Source: UBA6182 sp964479585 (lineage in GTDB: Bacteria > Bacillota_I > Bacilli_A > Erysipelotrichales > Erysipelotrichaceae). From it: a stretch of DNA of 15,719 nt. Under the pieces are notes generated by a model that made no database searches, was not told where the DNA came from, and saw nothing but the letters and a program-made list of their open reading frames with translations. Positions 1-7,153 of the stretch are shown piece after piece; position 1 is the first letter of the stretch, and every line of letters begins with the position of its first letter. Location of the stretch: positions 1 through 15,719 of the forward strand of contig CAYZMP010000040.1 of NCBI GenBank assembly GCA_964479585.1, given 5' to 3'. A program made the translations under genes and the position numbers.

Positions 1-11
1 ATGAAAGGAGC

Positions 12-51
12 GTATGATTTTTATGACCCTTAAGGTACATAATCATCATAC
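12..51. promoter_or_regulatory. 40-bp imperfect dyad upstream of the XRE-S24 repressor gene (possible operator)
   Basis: The two halves are symmetric around the 31/32 junction. Bases 12-18 (gtatgat) pair with 45-51 (atcatac), 21-25 (ttatg) with 38-42 (cataa), and 28-31 with 32-35 (the core ccttaagg). Only the base pairs at 19-20/43-44 and 26-27/36-37 are broken, so 16 of 20 pairs match. There is no T-run after it, which argues against a terminator. Its left arm contains TATGAT (13-18), a good sigma-A -10 hexamer whose -35 would lie off the window. A dyad overlapping a promoter just before an XRE-type repressor gene is the usual layout of an autoregulatory operator. That role is inference; an RNA hairpin is the alternative. 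Confidence 0.5.
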
Positions 52-58
52 AAGGTAA
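14..58 (+). other. Possible 14-codon leader ORF before the repressor gene
   Basis: An AAAGGAG motif at 4-10 precedes an ATG at 14 (3-nt spacing, tight) and a second in-frame ATG at 23 (12-nt spacing). The frame runs to a TAA at 56-58, two bases before the repressor ATG at 61, and encodes MIFMTLKVHNHHTR. It lies entirely within and just beyond the dyad. It could be a leader peptide that couples translation to the repressor, or chance in a short region. The same stretch in another frame (1-33) could be the tail of an upstream gene, which the window does not allow me to judge. Confidence 0.2.
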
Positions 59-60
59 AG

Positions 61-654
61 ATGACACTTGGAAAACGACTTAAAGCGCTTCGTAAAAAAC
101 ATGGTTATAGCCAAGAAGATTTAGCACATCACTTAGGGTATAAATCATTTACGACCATTCAAAAATGGGAAAGCAACGATGCTTTACCACCAATAAAGGT
201 GCTTGAACAACTAGCCGTGTTGTATGATTGTTCAGTCAATGATTTTTTTAATGATCCCATCAAAAAACGTAAGATTCCAATAGTAGGGACTGTTGTTGGT
301 GGATCACCACTTGAAGCTATTCAAGAGTACATGGGGGAACATGAAGTAATGATGGCTGATGATGGACAAGAATATTTCTATTTGAAAGTTATTGGTGATT
401 CAATGATTAACGCTCGTATTCATCCTGGAGATGAACTTTTTGTGCGTCGTCAAGCGATGGTGGATAATGGCGATATCGCAATTGTATTAGTTGATCAAGA
501 AGCTACTGTCAAACGTGTGTTTATTAAAAACGACAAACTTATTTTAAAACCTGAAAATGATAATTACACACCGATGGAATACGAATTATCGCAAATAGAC
601 ACAAAAGAAATTATGATATTAGGCAAAGTCTTGCACAATCGCATTAAACTATAA
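61..654 (+). CDS. LexA/HdiR-like XRE-family repressor with S24 self-cleavage domain
   Basis: A 197-aa DNA-binding repressor of the self-cleaving type. The N-terminal XRE helix-turn-helix spans about residues 4-62 (SQEDLAHHLGYKSFTTIQKW). The C-terminal S24/LexA-like peptidase spans about 72-195. The catalytic serine is S114 in GDSM, the catalytic lysine is K151 in ATVKRVF, and HPGD at 121-124 is typical of the fold. In this family DNA damage (RecA filaments) triggers self-cleavage and derepression. The HTH is XRE type rather than the winged helix of classical LexA, so HdiR- or phage cI-like regulators are the nearest relatives. Aligned by eye with LexA, the cleavage dipeptide is Gly80-Gly81 instead of Ala-Gly. 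The ATG at 61 follows AAGG at 52-55, and the frame is closed upstream by a stop at 40-42. No phage genes are adjacent, so a chromosomal SOS-like role is plausible but unproven. Confidence 0.88.
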   Translation: MTLGKRLKALRKKHGYSQEDLAHHLGYKSFTTIQKWESNDALPPIKVLEQLAVLYDCSVNDFFNDPIKKRKIPIVGTVVGGSPLEAIQEYMGEHEVMMADDGQEYFYLKVIGDSMINARIHPGDELFVRRQAMVDNGDIAIVLVDQEATVKRVFIKNDKLILKPENDNYTPMEYELSQIDTKEIMILGKVLHNRIKL

Positions 655-704
655 CGTGAACAATGCTTCTACAGCATTTAATAGTATCAATGGTATCGAA
701 TGAT

Positions 705-733
705 TTGAAACAACACAGCTTACTTGTTACAAT
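705..733 (+). promoter_or_regulatory. Sigma-A type promoter of the mscS gene
   Basis: TTGAAA (705-710) and TACAAT (728-733) are separated by exactly 17 bases. Transcription would begin near 740, leaving a very short leader that starts at the GAGGTGG ribosome binding site (741-747). This gives mscS a start separate from the repressor gene. No strong terminator separates the two, so some readthrough from upstream is possible. The rest of the 655-756 gap holds only a weak 6-bp hairpin at 662-678. Confidence 0.65.
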
Positions 734-756
734 AAAACTCGAGGTGGTAAGAAAAT

Positions 757-1617
757 ATGTGGCAAAACATTGTAGATGCAACCAATCAATATTTTCAAGC
801 AGGTTTGGTAGGATTTTTAATCACACTAGCCATTGTTTTGGTTGTTGTAGAGATTTTAAGAATATTTATTCGTAAAGTTATTCGTCAAATGGTAGTAAAA
901 AGCAAAATCGATGAAACAGGAGCACGCTTTGCAGGTCGAATGATTTTTGCAGTTATTTATGCCTTTGCAATCTTTGGTATCATAACTCAAATTATTCCAC
1001 TTAGAAATATTTCTGTTTCATTATTAGCTGGTTCTGGTGTTGCAGTATTGGTTGTTGGTTTTGCAGCACAAGAAGCATTTTCAAACATTATAGCTGGGTT
1101 TTTCATTTCATTTTTCAGACCTTATTCGGTAGGTGATTTGATTGAATTACGTGCTCAAGGTGTTTTTGGAACGGTAAATGATATTAATTTGCGACATACT
1201 GTGATCACTACATTTACAAATCAAGTAGTTATTATTCCAAATAGCATCATGAACACCGCAATTATTGAAAACAAAGATTCAGTGGACAAACGGGCAATAA
1301 ATCATTTGCTTATGTCGATTAGTTATTCAAGTGATCTTGATTTAGCTCGCAAAATTATGCTTGAAGAGATTGAAAAACATCCAGCCGTACTCGATATGCG
1401 TTCACAAGAAGATATTGCTAATAACGTCCCTAAAGCAAAAGTTATTTTGCTTAATTTAGGCGATTTCTCTGTTGATTTACGAGCTAACTTATGGTCAGAA
1501 GACTTTTCAAGTGGTTGGGCAATGATTAACGATTTAAGAGAAAGTTGTAAGCGAAGATTTGATGAAGCTGGAATTGACATTCCATTTCCATCACATAATA
1601 TTTACACGAAAAACTAA
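757..1617 (+). CDS. mscS: Small-conductance mechanosensitive ion channel (MscS family)
   Basis: A 286-aa membrane channel that opens under membrane tension to release solutes during hypo-osmotic shock. It has the classical small three-TM layout: TM1 about 16-37, TM2 about 61-82 and the pore-lining TM3 about 86-118. The Gly/Ala-rich pore helix (AGSGVAVLVVGFAAQEAFSN, 91-110) leads into the conserved RPYSVGDLIEL that opens the cytoplasmic beta domain. A second signature, VVIIPNSIMNTAI (157-169), is typical of MscS. The length equals that of the E. coli protein, so it appears complete. The start is the ATG at 757, nine bases after GAGGTGG (741-747). It has its own promoter and is closed by a strong terminator, so it is probably monocistronic or read from the repressor side. 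Function is confident at family level; the gating threshold and ion preference cannot be read. Confidence 0.93.
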   Translation: MWQNIVDATNQYFQAGLVGFLITLAIVLVVVEILRIFIRKVIRQMVVKSKIDETGARFAGRMIFAVIYAFAIFGIITQIIPLRNISVSLLAGSGVAVLVVGFAAQEAFSNIIAGFFISFFRPYSVGDLIELRAQGVFGTVNDINLRHTVITTFTNQVVIIPNSIMNTAIIENKDSVDKRAINHLLMSISYSSDLDLARKIMLEEIEKHPAVLDMRSQEDIANNVPKAKVILLNLGDFSVDLRANLWSEDFSSGWAMINDLRESCKRRFDEAGIDIPFPSHNIYTKN

Positions 1618-1643
1618 AGAGGGCGAAACGCTTTCTTTTTTTT
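1616..1643 (+). terminator. Rho-independent terminator after mscS
   Basis: A 10-bp stem pairs 1616-1625 with 1629-1638 around a three-A loop, with two internal G-T pairs. It is followed by a T-rich tail through 1643. The left arm begins inside the mscS stop codon (1615-1617), so the ribosome would run into the hairpin at termination. It separates mscS from the smc unit. Confidence 0.85.
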
Positions 1644-1686
1644 GTTGTAGACACTTTTAAAGTATTGCGATTATCGTATGTTTTCA

Positions 1687-1715
1687 TTTATTTTTGAGTG
1701 GATATACGGTATAAT
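1687..1715 (+). promoter_or_regulatory. Probable promoter of the smc-to-DUF554 operon
   Basis: A perfect TATAAT lies at 1710-1715, with a weak -35 (TTTATT, 1687-1692) at 17-bp spacing in a T-rich stretch. Predicted transcription starts near 1722, about 20 bases before the smc ATG. GGGGGT (1731-1736) then acts as the ribosome binding site, one G-U pair away from the ideal GGAGGT. This is the only convincing promoter I see for the ten genes downstream. Confidence 0.6.
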
Positions 1716-1741
1716 GTTATCTTGTAGAACGGGGGTTTTGC

Positions 1742-4687
1742 ATGTTTCTAAAAAGAATAGAAATGTCAGGATTTAAATCCTTTGCGGATAAAACCGTTAT
1801 AAATTTTAACAACAACATTACTGGGATTGTAGGACCGAATGGATGTGGTAAAAGCAATATTGCAGAAGCCATTCGATGGGTACTAGGGGAACAATCGGTA
1901 AAGTCATTGCGAAGTGCATCCATGAGTGATGTAATTTTTAATGGTTCAAGCAAACGAAAAATGGTGAACTTAGCACAAGTAACACTTGTTTTTGATAATA
2001 GTTCACACATTATGGATATTGCTTATGAAGAAGTATCGATTACACGTAAGTTGCATCGTAATGCTTCTGGGGGCGAATATTTTATTAACAATAATCCAGT
2101 GCGTTTAAAAGATATTGTGGATTTGATATCAGATAGTGGTATTGGTAAAGATTCCTTAAGCATGATTTCACAAGGAAATGTAAGCAATTTTGCAGAAGCT
2201 AAGCCAAATGAGAGAAGACTTATCTTTGAAGAAGCTGCTGGTGTTTCTAAGTATAAAAAGCGTAAAAATGAGTCTGTTTCTAAACTATATCGTACTCAAG
2301 AAAACATTGATCGTGTTAATGACATTGTTTATGAGCTAGAAAAGCAAGTTAATCCTTTAAAGCGAGCAGCTAAAAAAGCGAAACGATACCAAGAGAAAAA
2401 AGAGCGATTACAAAAAATTGAAATTGCTGTTTTGGTGTCTTTAATTGATAAGTTAACAAAAGAAATTGATCAAATGGAAAACGATTTGTTTGATTTGCAA
2501 ACACAAAGTTCTTTAAAAGCAACAGCGATGCATGTTAATGAAACATCCATGATGCAACATAAAGAAAAAGCAAATAATCAAGATAAAGATATCGCTGTTT
2601 TACAAGAAGAACTAATGAATGTAGTAAATGAAATTCAAACATTAGAAACACGAAAAATAGAGTTGGATGAGCGTCGTAAATATGAACTAGAAGTAGGGAA
2701 TGTTGAACAAAAAAGTGAACAACTAGCAACACTACTTTCAGAAGCTAAACTAGAATATGATGATCGTCTAGCACGTAGAGACACTCTAAAACAAGACATA
2801 GCAACCATCAACAACCAACTAATTGAAATCAATAAATTTGTACTTAATGAACAAACAAACCTTGATTTAATTAACAATCAACTATCTAAAACAAGTTCTA
2901 GAAAAGAAGTGTTGCAAAACATGGTAGAGCGCCCATTTTTATCTCAAGCAGGCACAAACGCGGTTTTATCCGCTAAAGCTAGTTTATATGGGGTTATCGA
3001 TAGTGTTGTTGGATGTTTAGAAGTTGAATCAGGCTACGAACTAGCCCTTGATGCAGCTCTTGGTGCTGCTGCATCTCATATTGTGTGTGACAATGAAAAA
3101 GCAGCACGCAATGCCATTTCATTTTTAAAGCAAAATCAAAGTGGACGTGCAACCTTTATTCCTTTAACAGTGTTAAAAGATCGCTATTTGTCCAATGAAG
3201 CAATTGTTGTTTGTGAAAACAGTGAAGGATATTTAGGTGTGGCAAGTCATTTTGTTACAGAATCATTAACGGATGACCCTTTATCAAGAGCCTTTTTGGA
3301 TAATGTGATTGTGGTCGATGATTTAGCAAAAGGAAACAAACTAGCAACACTACTAAATTACAACTATAAAATTGTAACGACAGATGGTGATGTTATTCAT
3401 AAAGGTGGAACAATGAGTGGAGGAAAAGTAAAAGAACATTCTTCACTAATTGGTGCTAAAGCAGAATTAGCAAGCATGGATGAGAAAGTTGCAAGTTTAA
3501 AAGAAAAACAACAGCATCAACAAACTCAATTAGAAGAGTTAGCACAACAAAAAGCAACGCTTCATGAAACTTTGATGCAACGACGTATTTCCTTAGCGCA
3601 ACTTGAACCAGTACTTGATGCTAAGCGATCAAAATATGAACGATTAAAAGGGGAGTTAGAAAATCTTTCTCCATCACTTGTAAATTCAAGTGAGAACTTT
3701 GAAGAGTCATTAATCAAAGCGTTAAATGATGTGTATTATAAACGAGATCAAATAACAAGTGACATAAATAGTAAACGTGAATCAAAAGTAGACTTGCTTT
3801 TTGAAGTTGATCGTAAAGAAAAACAACTGCATCAACTTCGTAAAGAGTACAACGATGTGCTTTCAAAAGAACGTGCGATTGAGTTAGAGTTGTCAAAAAT
3901 GAAAACCAATTATGCGCATTATGTAGAACGTCTAAATAGCGATTATCAAATGACCATTGAATATGCACGGACCTTAGATACTTTAGAAAACATAGAAGAA
4001 GCACAACAAGAAGTGATGAGTTTACGCCAAGAAATAAACAACATGGGTAACATTAACATGGATGCACCAACAGAGTATGAAGAAGTAAACTCGAGGTATG
4101 AATTTTTAGTGACTCAGCTAGAGCAACTAACGCAAGCAAAAGATGAGTTGTTAACAATCATCGATGAAATGGATCAAGAGATGATTGTTCGCTTTAAAGA
4201 CATGATTGAAAAAATCAATGAAGAATTACCAACAATCTTTTCTGCTTTATTTGGTGGAGGTCGTGCTAAACTAATCTTAGACATGCCCGATGATTTATTA
4301 AATAGTGGTGTTGATATTGAAGTATTTCCTCCAGGGAAAACAATTAAGAGCATTAATTTGTTCTCTGGTGGTGAAAAAAGCTTAATTGCAATTTCAGTGT
4401 TGTTTGCAATCTTAAAAGTAAGGCATGTTCCACTTTGTGTGTTTGATGAAGTTGAGGCTTCTTTGGACCAAGGAAATGTAGAACGCTTTGCTAAATACTT
4501 AAACAATTTTGCCGATTTAACGCAGTTTGTTGTTATTACCCATCGTCCTGGCACGATGAGCTTATGCGATGTCTTGTATGGTGTTACGATGCCAGAAGAT
4601 GGTGTTAGTGAAATGATTCGAGTACAACTTGTTGATGCGATGAAAATGAGCGATGATAGCGAGGAAAATAAAGATGGCCTTTCTTGA
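1742..4687 (+). CDS. smc: Chromosome partition/condensation protein SMC, short-arm form
   Basis: A 981-aa SMC ATPase, the core of the bacterial condensin that loads on and extrudes chromosomal DNA with ScpA and ScpB. The N-terminal head has Walker A GPNGCGKSN (31-39, K37) and the Q-loop ISQG (142-145). The first coiled-coil arm is about 170-400, and the hinge about 412-565 carries the glycine-rich GGTMSGG (555-561). The returning arm is about 575-810. The C-terminal head has signature LFSGGEKSL (873-881), Walker B CVFDEVEASLD (899-909, E903 catalytic) and the H-switch ITHRPGTM (932-939). All ATPase motifs are intact. Most Firmicutes SMCs are nearly 1190 aa, so each arm here is about 100 residues shorter. 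The total is close to the ~980 aa of mycoplasma SMC/P115 proteins. It overlaps ftsY by 14 bp; the order smc-ftsY is conserved in Firmicutes, but rnc is not directly upstream. Confidence 0.96.
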   Translation: MFLKRIEMSGFKSFADKTVINFNNNITGIVGPNGCGKSNIAEAIRWVLGEQSVKSLRSASMSDVIFNGSSKRKMVNLAQVTLVFDNSSHIMDIAYEEVSITRKLHRNASGGEYFINNNPVRLKDIVDLISDSGIGKDSLSMISQGNVSNFAEAKPNERRLIFEEAAGVSKYKKRKNESVSKLYRTQENIDRVNDIVYELEKQVNPLKRAAKKAKRYQEKKERLQKIEIAVLVSLIDKLTKEIDQMENDLFDLQTQSSLKATAMHVNETSMMQHKEKANNQDKDIAVLQEELMNVVNEIQTLETRKIELDERRKYELEVGNVEQKSEQLATLLSEAKLEYDDRLARRDTLKQDIATINNQLIEINKFVLNEQTNLDLINNQLSKTSSRKEVLQNMVERPFLSQAGTNAVLSAKASLYGVIDSVVGCLEVESGYELALDAALGAAASHIVCDNEKAARNAISFLKQNQSGRATFIPLTVLKDRYLSNEAIVVCENSEGYLGVASHFVTESLTDDPLSRAFLDNVIVVDDLAKGNKLATLLNYNYKIVTTDGDVIHKGGTMSGGKVKEHSSLIGAKAELASMDEKVASLKEKQQHQQTQLEELAQQKATLHETLMQRRISLAQLEPVLDAKRSKYERLKGELENLSPSLVNSSENFEESLIKALNDVYYKRDQITSDINSKRESKVDLLFEVDRKEKQLHQLRKEYNDVLSKERAIELELSKMKTNYAHYVERLNSDYQMTIEYARTLDTLENIEEAQQEVMSLRQEINNMGNINMDAPTEYEEVNSRYEFLVTQLEQLTQAKDELLTIIDEMDQEMIVRFKDMIEKINEELPTIFSALFGGGRAKLILDMPDDLLNSGVDIEVFPPGKTIKSINLFSGGEKSLIAISVLFAILKVRHVPLCVFDEVEASLDQGNVERFAKYLNNFADLTQFVVITHRPGTMSLCDVLYGVTMPEDGVSEMIRVQLVDAMKMSDDSEENKDGLS

Positions 4688-5663
4688 TCAACTAAAGCAA
4701 TCTTTCTTTAAAAAGAAAGACAAAGATGCTTACATTTCTGGACTTAATGCTTTTAAAAAGAAAACCGATGAAGTGTTTGATGGATTGTTTTTAGATAGTC
4801 GAATCATTGATGAAGATTGGTTTGAAGATGTGATGGTTGCCCTTATTCAAAGTGATGTATCTTTGCATACTGCAAATGCAATTGTGGATGAACTTAAAAC
4901 ACAAATTAAAGGGAACTATAAACATGTGGATGAATCGTTAAAATCCTTGTTTATGGAAGTGATTTCTCAGTTTTATGGCGATTTTCCACTTGATGTAATG
5001 ATGAGTGCAACAGGTCCAACTGTCATCTTAATTGTTGGTGTAAATGGAAGTGGTAAGACCACAACCATTGCTAAATTGGCCAACAAATATAAAAAAGAAG
5101 GCTTAAAGGTTGGGGTTGTGGCTGCGGATACTTTTCGAGCTGGAGCCATTAAGCAACTTGAAATATGGGCTGAGAAAATTGGTGTCACTTTTATTGGTCC
5201 TGCAAAAAATCAAATGGACCCAAGCGCAGTGCTTGTGGATGCATCTCGCATCGCAAAAGAACAAAACTTAGATATCCTTTTGTGTGATACTGCAGGAAGA
5301 TTGCAAAATAAAACAAATTTAATGAACGAGTTAAATAAAATGTTTCGTGTGTTAGATCGTGAGATTGCTGGTGCACCACATGCAATATGGTTAGTACTTG
5401 ATGCAACAACAGGTCAAAACGGATTAAATCAGGCGAAAGTGTTTATGGAAGTATGTGAAGTAGGTGGCATTATTTTAACGAAACTAGATGGTTCAGCTAA
5501 AGGTGGTGTCATATTGAGTGTAAAACATGAAACAGATATTGGTGTTATCTTTGTTGGATTGGGTGAAAAGATGGATGATCTTGTCATCTTTGATAAAGAA
5601 GCGTATTTGTATAGCATGTTTGAAGGAGTGTTGTATGATAATCAAAACAGCTCGTATGAATGA
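4674..5663 (+). CDS. ftsY: Signal recognition particle receptor GTPase FtsY
   Basis: A 329-aa SRP-GTPase that docks the Ffh-4.5S RNA-ribosome complex at the membrane for co-translational insertion. It has a short helical N domain (about 20-105) and a G domain with G1 GVNGSGKTT (122-130), DTFRAGA (152-158), G3 DTAGR (205-209), G4 TKLD (269-272), GSAKGG (273-278) and GLGE (295-298). The long acidic A region of E. coli FtsY is absent; membrane contact probably uses the N-terminal amphipathic, Lys-rich segment (LDQLKQSFFKKKDK). I place the start at 4674, eight bases after GAGGA (4661-4665). An in-frame ATG at 4653 has no good ribosome binding site and would add seven residues. The gene overlaps smc by 14 bp and ylxM by 29 bp, which suggests translational coupling. 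Confidence 0.95.
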   Translation: MAFLDQLKQSFFKKKDKDAYISGLNAFKKKTDEVFDGLFLDSRIIDEDWFEDVMVALIQSDVSLHTANAIVDELKTQIKGNYKHVDESLKSLFMEVISQFYGDFPLDVMMSATGPTVILIVGVNGSGKTTTIAKLANKYKKEGLKVGVVAADTFRAGAIKQLEIWAEKIGVTFIGPAKNQMDPSAVLVDASRIAKEQNLDILLCDTAGRLQNKTNLMNELNKMFRVLDREIAGAPHAIWLVLDATTGQNGLNQAKVFMEVCEVGGIILTKLDGSAKGGVILSVKHETDIGVIFVGLGEKMDDLVIFDKEAYLYSMFEGVLYDNQNSSYE

Positions 5664-5946
5664 TTTGTTGGATTGGTATGAAAACTTATTAACAAAAAAA
5701 CAACGAGATATCATGCATTATTATTATCAACAAGATTTATCGTTGCGTGAAATTGCCGATGAGTTAAACATATCACACAATGCTGTGTATGATACGATTA
5801 CAAGGGCAAGCAAACGTTTAGAAGAGGTTGAAAGACAAGTAGGTGCTTTAGAAATGTATCAACAACTTCAAAGGTTACTTGTTGAGCTTAAAAGTAAAAA
5901 TATCGAAGAAATCGATGAACTTATTGAAAAACTAGATAAACTATAG
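5635..5946 (+). CDS. ylxM: YlxM/p13-like HTH protein, SRP-associated
   Basis: A 103-aa small helical protein of the YlxM (UPF0122) family, which is usually encoded next to ffh or ftsY and is thought to modulate SRP. The family N-terminus is visible (TARMNDLLDWYENLLTKKQ, residues 5-23). A sigma-70 region 4-like helix-turn-helix follows at about 35-66 (LSLREIADELNISHNAVYDT), then an acidic helical tail. The start is the ATG at 5635, six bases after AAGGAG (5623-5628 region), which matches the family length. The frame is open further upstream, but that extension lies inside ftsY and reads as unrelated sequence. It overlaps the end of ftsY by 29 bp. Unusually, ffh does not follow; ackA does, after a 10-bp gap. 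Confidence 0.9.
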   Translation: MIIKTARMNDLLDWYENLLTKKQRDIMHYYYQQDLSLREIADELNISHNAVYDTITRASKRLEEVERQVGALEMYQQLQRLLVELKSKNIEEIDELIEKLDKL

Positions 5947-5956
5947 GAGGAAAAAT

Positions 5957-7153
5957 ATGAGTAAAATTATTTCTGTAAATGCAGGTAGTTCTTCACTTAA
6001 ATTTCAATTGTTTGAAATGCCTGAGCAAACGGTATTATGTAGTGGTATATTTGAGAGAATAGGAATTGATGATGGTATTTTTTCCATTAAAGTGGATGGT
6101 AAGAAAGAAACAATTCATCAAGACTTCAATGATCATAAAGTTGCGGTTGAAATGTTGTTGGATGAACTAGTTAAACGAAACATCGTCGCATCTTTACAAG
6201 AAATCGTTGGTGTTGGTCATCGTGTGGTTCATGGTGGTGAGAAGTATTCAAACTCCGTCATTATTGATCAGGATGTAGAAGATGCTATTGAAGAGTTATC
6301 AGATTTAGCACCACTACACAATCCTGCTAACCTTGTTGGTTATCGTGCTTTTAAAAAGCAACTACCACATGCAACCCATGTTGCAGTATTTGACACAGCA
6401 TTTCATCAAAGCATGGAACCGGATGTGTATTTGTACCCAATTCCAAAGGAATACTATACAAAGTATAAAGTACGTCGTTATGGCTTTCATGGAACGTCTC
6501 ACTTTTATGTTGCGCACCGTGTTGCAGAGCTTATGGGAGCTTCAATAAAAACGTTAAACATCATTACTTGTCATTTAGGTAATGGAGCTTCCATTGCGGC
6601 TGTTAGTCAAGGTAAATCCGTGAATACTTCAATGGGGTTTACACCACTTGCAGGTATTATGATGGGAACACGTTCGGGTGATATTGATCCAGCAATTTTA
6701 ACGTTTATTATGGATAAAACAGGTCAAAGTGCGCAGGATGTTATTAATATCTTAAATAAAAAATCAGGTATGTTAGGTGTTAGTGAATTATCTAGTGATG
6801 CTCGTGATATTGAAAAAGCAATTGATGAAGGCGATCCAAGTGCTCGTTTAACACGTGATATTTATGCCAATCGTATTGCCCAAACCATTGGTAGTTATTT
6901 TGTCCAAATGGGTGGCGTTGATGCAATTGTCTTTACTGGTGGTGTTGGTGAAAATGACTATGGTGTACGCTATGATGTTGTGGCGAAAATTGCCAAAGCA
7001 TTGCACGTTGAGCTTGATATTGAGTTAAATCTTAAAACTCGTGGTAAGGAAACCTTGCTTTCTAAGCCAAACTCCAAAGTTCAAGTGTGGTTAGTTCCAA
7101 CCAATGAAGAGCTAGTTATTGCTCAAGATACATTAAAACTAATTAATGACTAA
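5957..7153 (+). CDS. ackA: Acetate kinase
   Basis: A 398-aa cytosolic enzyme that interconverts acetyl phosphate + ADP and acetate + ATP, the ATP-yielding last step of mixed-acid fermentation. The ASKHA-fold motifs are in order: NAGSSSLKF (8-16), GHRVVHGGE (87-95), LHNPAN (120-125), VFDTAFH (144-150, D146), YGFHGTSH (175-182, H178), HLGNGAS (206-212), GTRSGDIDP (237-245, R239), FTGGVGEN (326-333) and TNEE (382-385). All substrate and metal residues known from Methanosarcina AckA appear present, and the length is normal. A strong AGGAGG (5945-5950) six bases before the ATG predicts high translation. No phosphotransacetylase gene is adjacent. AckA in an operon with smc, ftsY and dnaE is unusual. 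Acetyl phosphate can phosphorylate response regulators, and one is encoded downstream; that link is speculation. Confidence 0.96.
   Translation: MSKIISVNAGSSSLKFQLFEMPEQTVLCSGIFERIGIDDGIFSIKVDGKKETIHQDFNDHKVAVEMLLDELVKRNIVASLQEIVGVGHRVVHGGEKYSNSVIIDQDVEDAIEELSDLAPLHNPANLVGYRAFKKQLPHATHVAVFDTAFHQSMEPDVYLYPIPKEYYTKYKVRRYGFHGTSHFYVAHRVAELMGASIKTLNIITCHLGNGASIAAVSQGKSVNTSMGFTPLAGIMMGTRSGDIDPAILTFIMDKTGQSAQDVINILNKKSGMLGVSELSSDARDIEKAIDEGDPSARLTRDIYANRIAQTIGSYFVQMGGVDAIVFTGGVGENDYGVRYDVVAKIAKALHVELDIELNLKTRGKETLLSKPNSKVQVWLVPTNEELVIAQDTLKLIND

Noticed and set aside
61..654. Prophage remnant based on the cI-like repressor
   Set aside because: No integrase, excisionase, Cro-like divergent gene, attachment repeat or other phage gene is near. 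The neighbours are housekeeping genes and base composition does not change visibly.
662..678. Hairpin aatgct/agcatt as a terminator of the repressor gene
   Set aside because: The stem is only six AT-leaning pairs and is not followed by a T-run.
663..875. A 70-codon open frame overlapping the start of mscS
   Set aside because: It covers the mscS promoter and the first mscS codons in another frame, has no ribosome binding site, and its product (HLIVSMVSND, later a Cys/His-rich tail) resembles no family. MscS is unambiguous in its own frame.
1676..1692. A second copy of the repressor dyad half-site upstream of smc (cgtatg followed by T-rich sequence)
   Set aside because: Only six bases match cleanly and there is no symmetric partner, so chance in AT-rich DNA explains it.
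4653..4673. Alternative ftsY start at the ATG at 4653
   Set aside because: It lacks a ribosome binding site, while GAGGA sits eight bases before the ATG at 4674, which gives the expected N-terminus.
5527..5634. Upstream extension of ylxM by 36 codons
   Set aside because: These codons lie within the conserved C-terminal coding part of ftsY in another frame, and the family N-terminus begins at 5635 with a good ribosome binding site.
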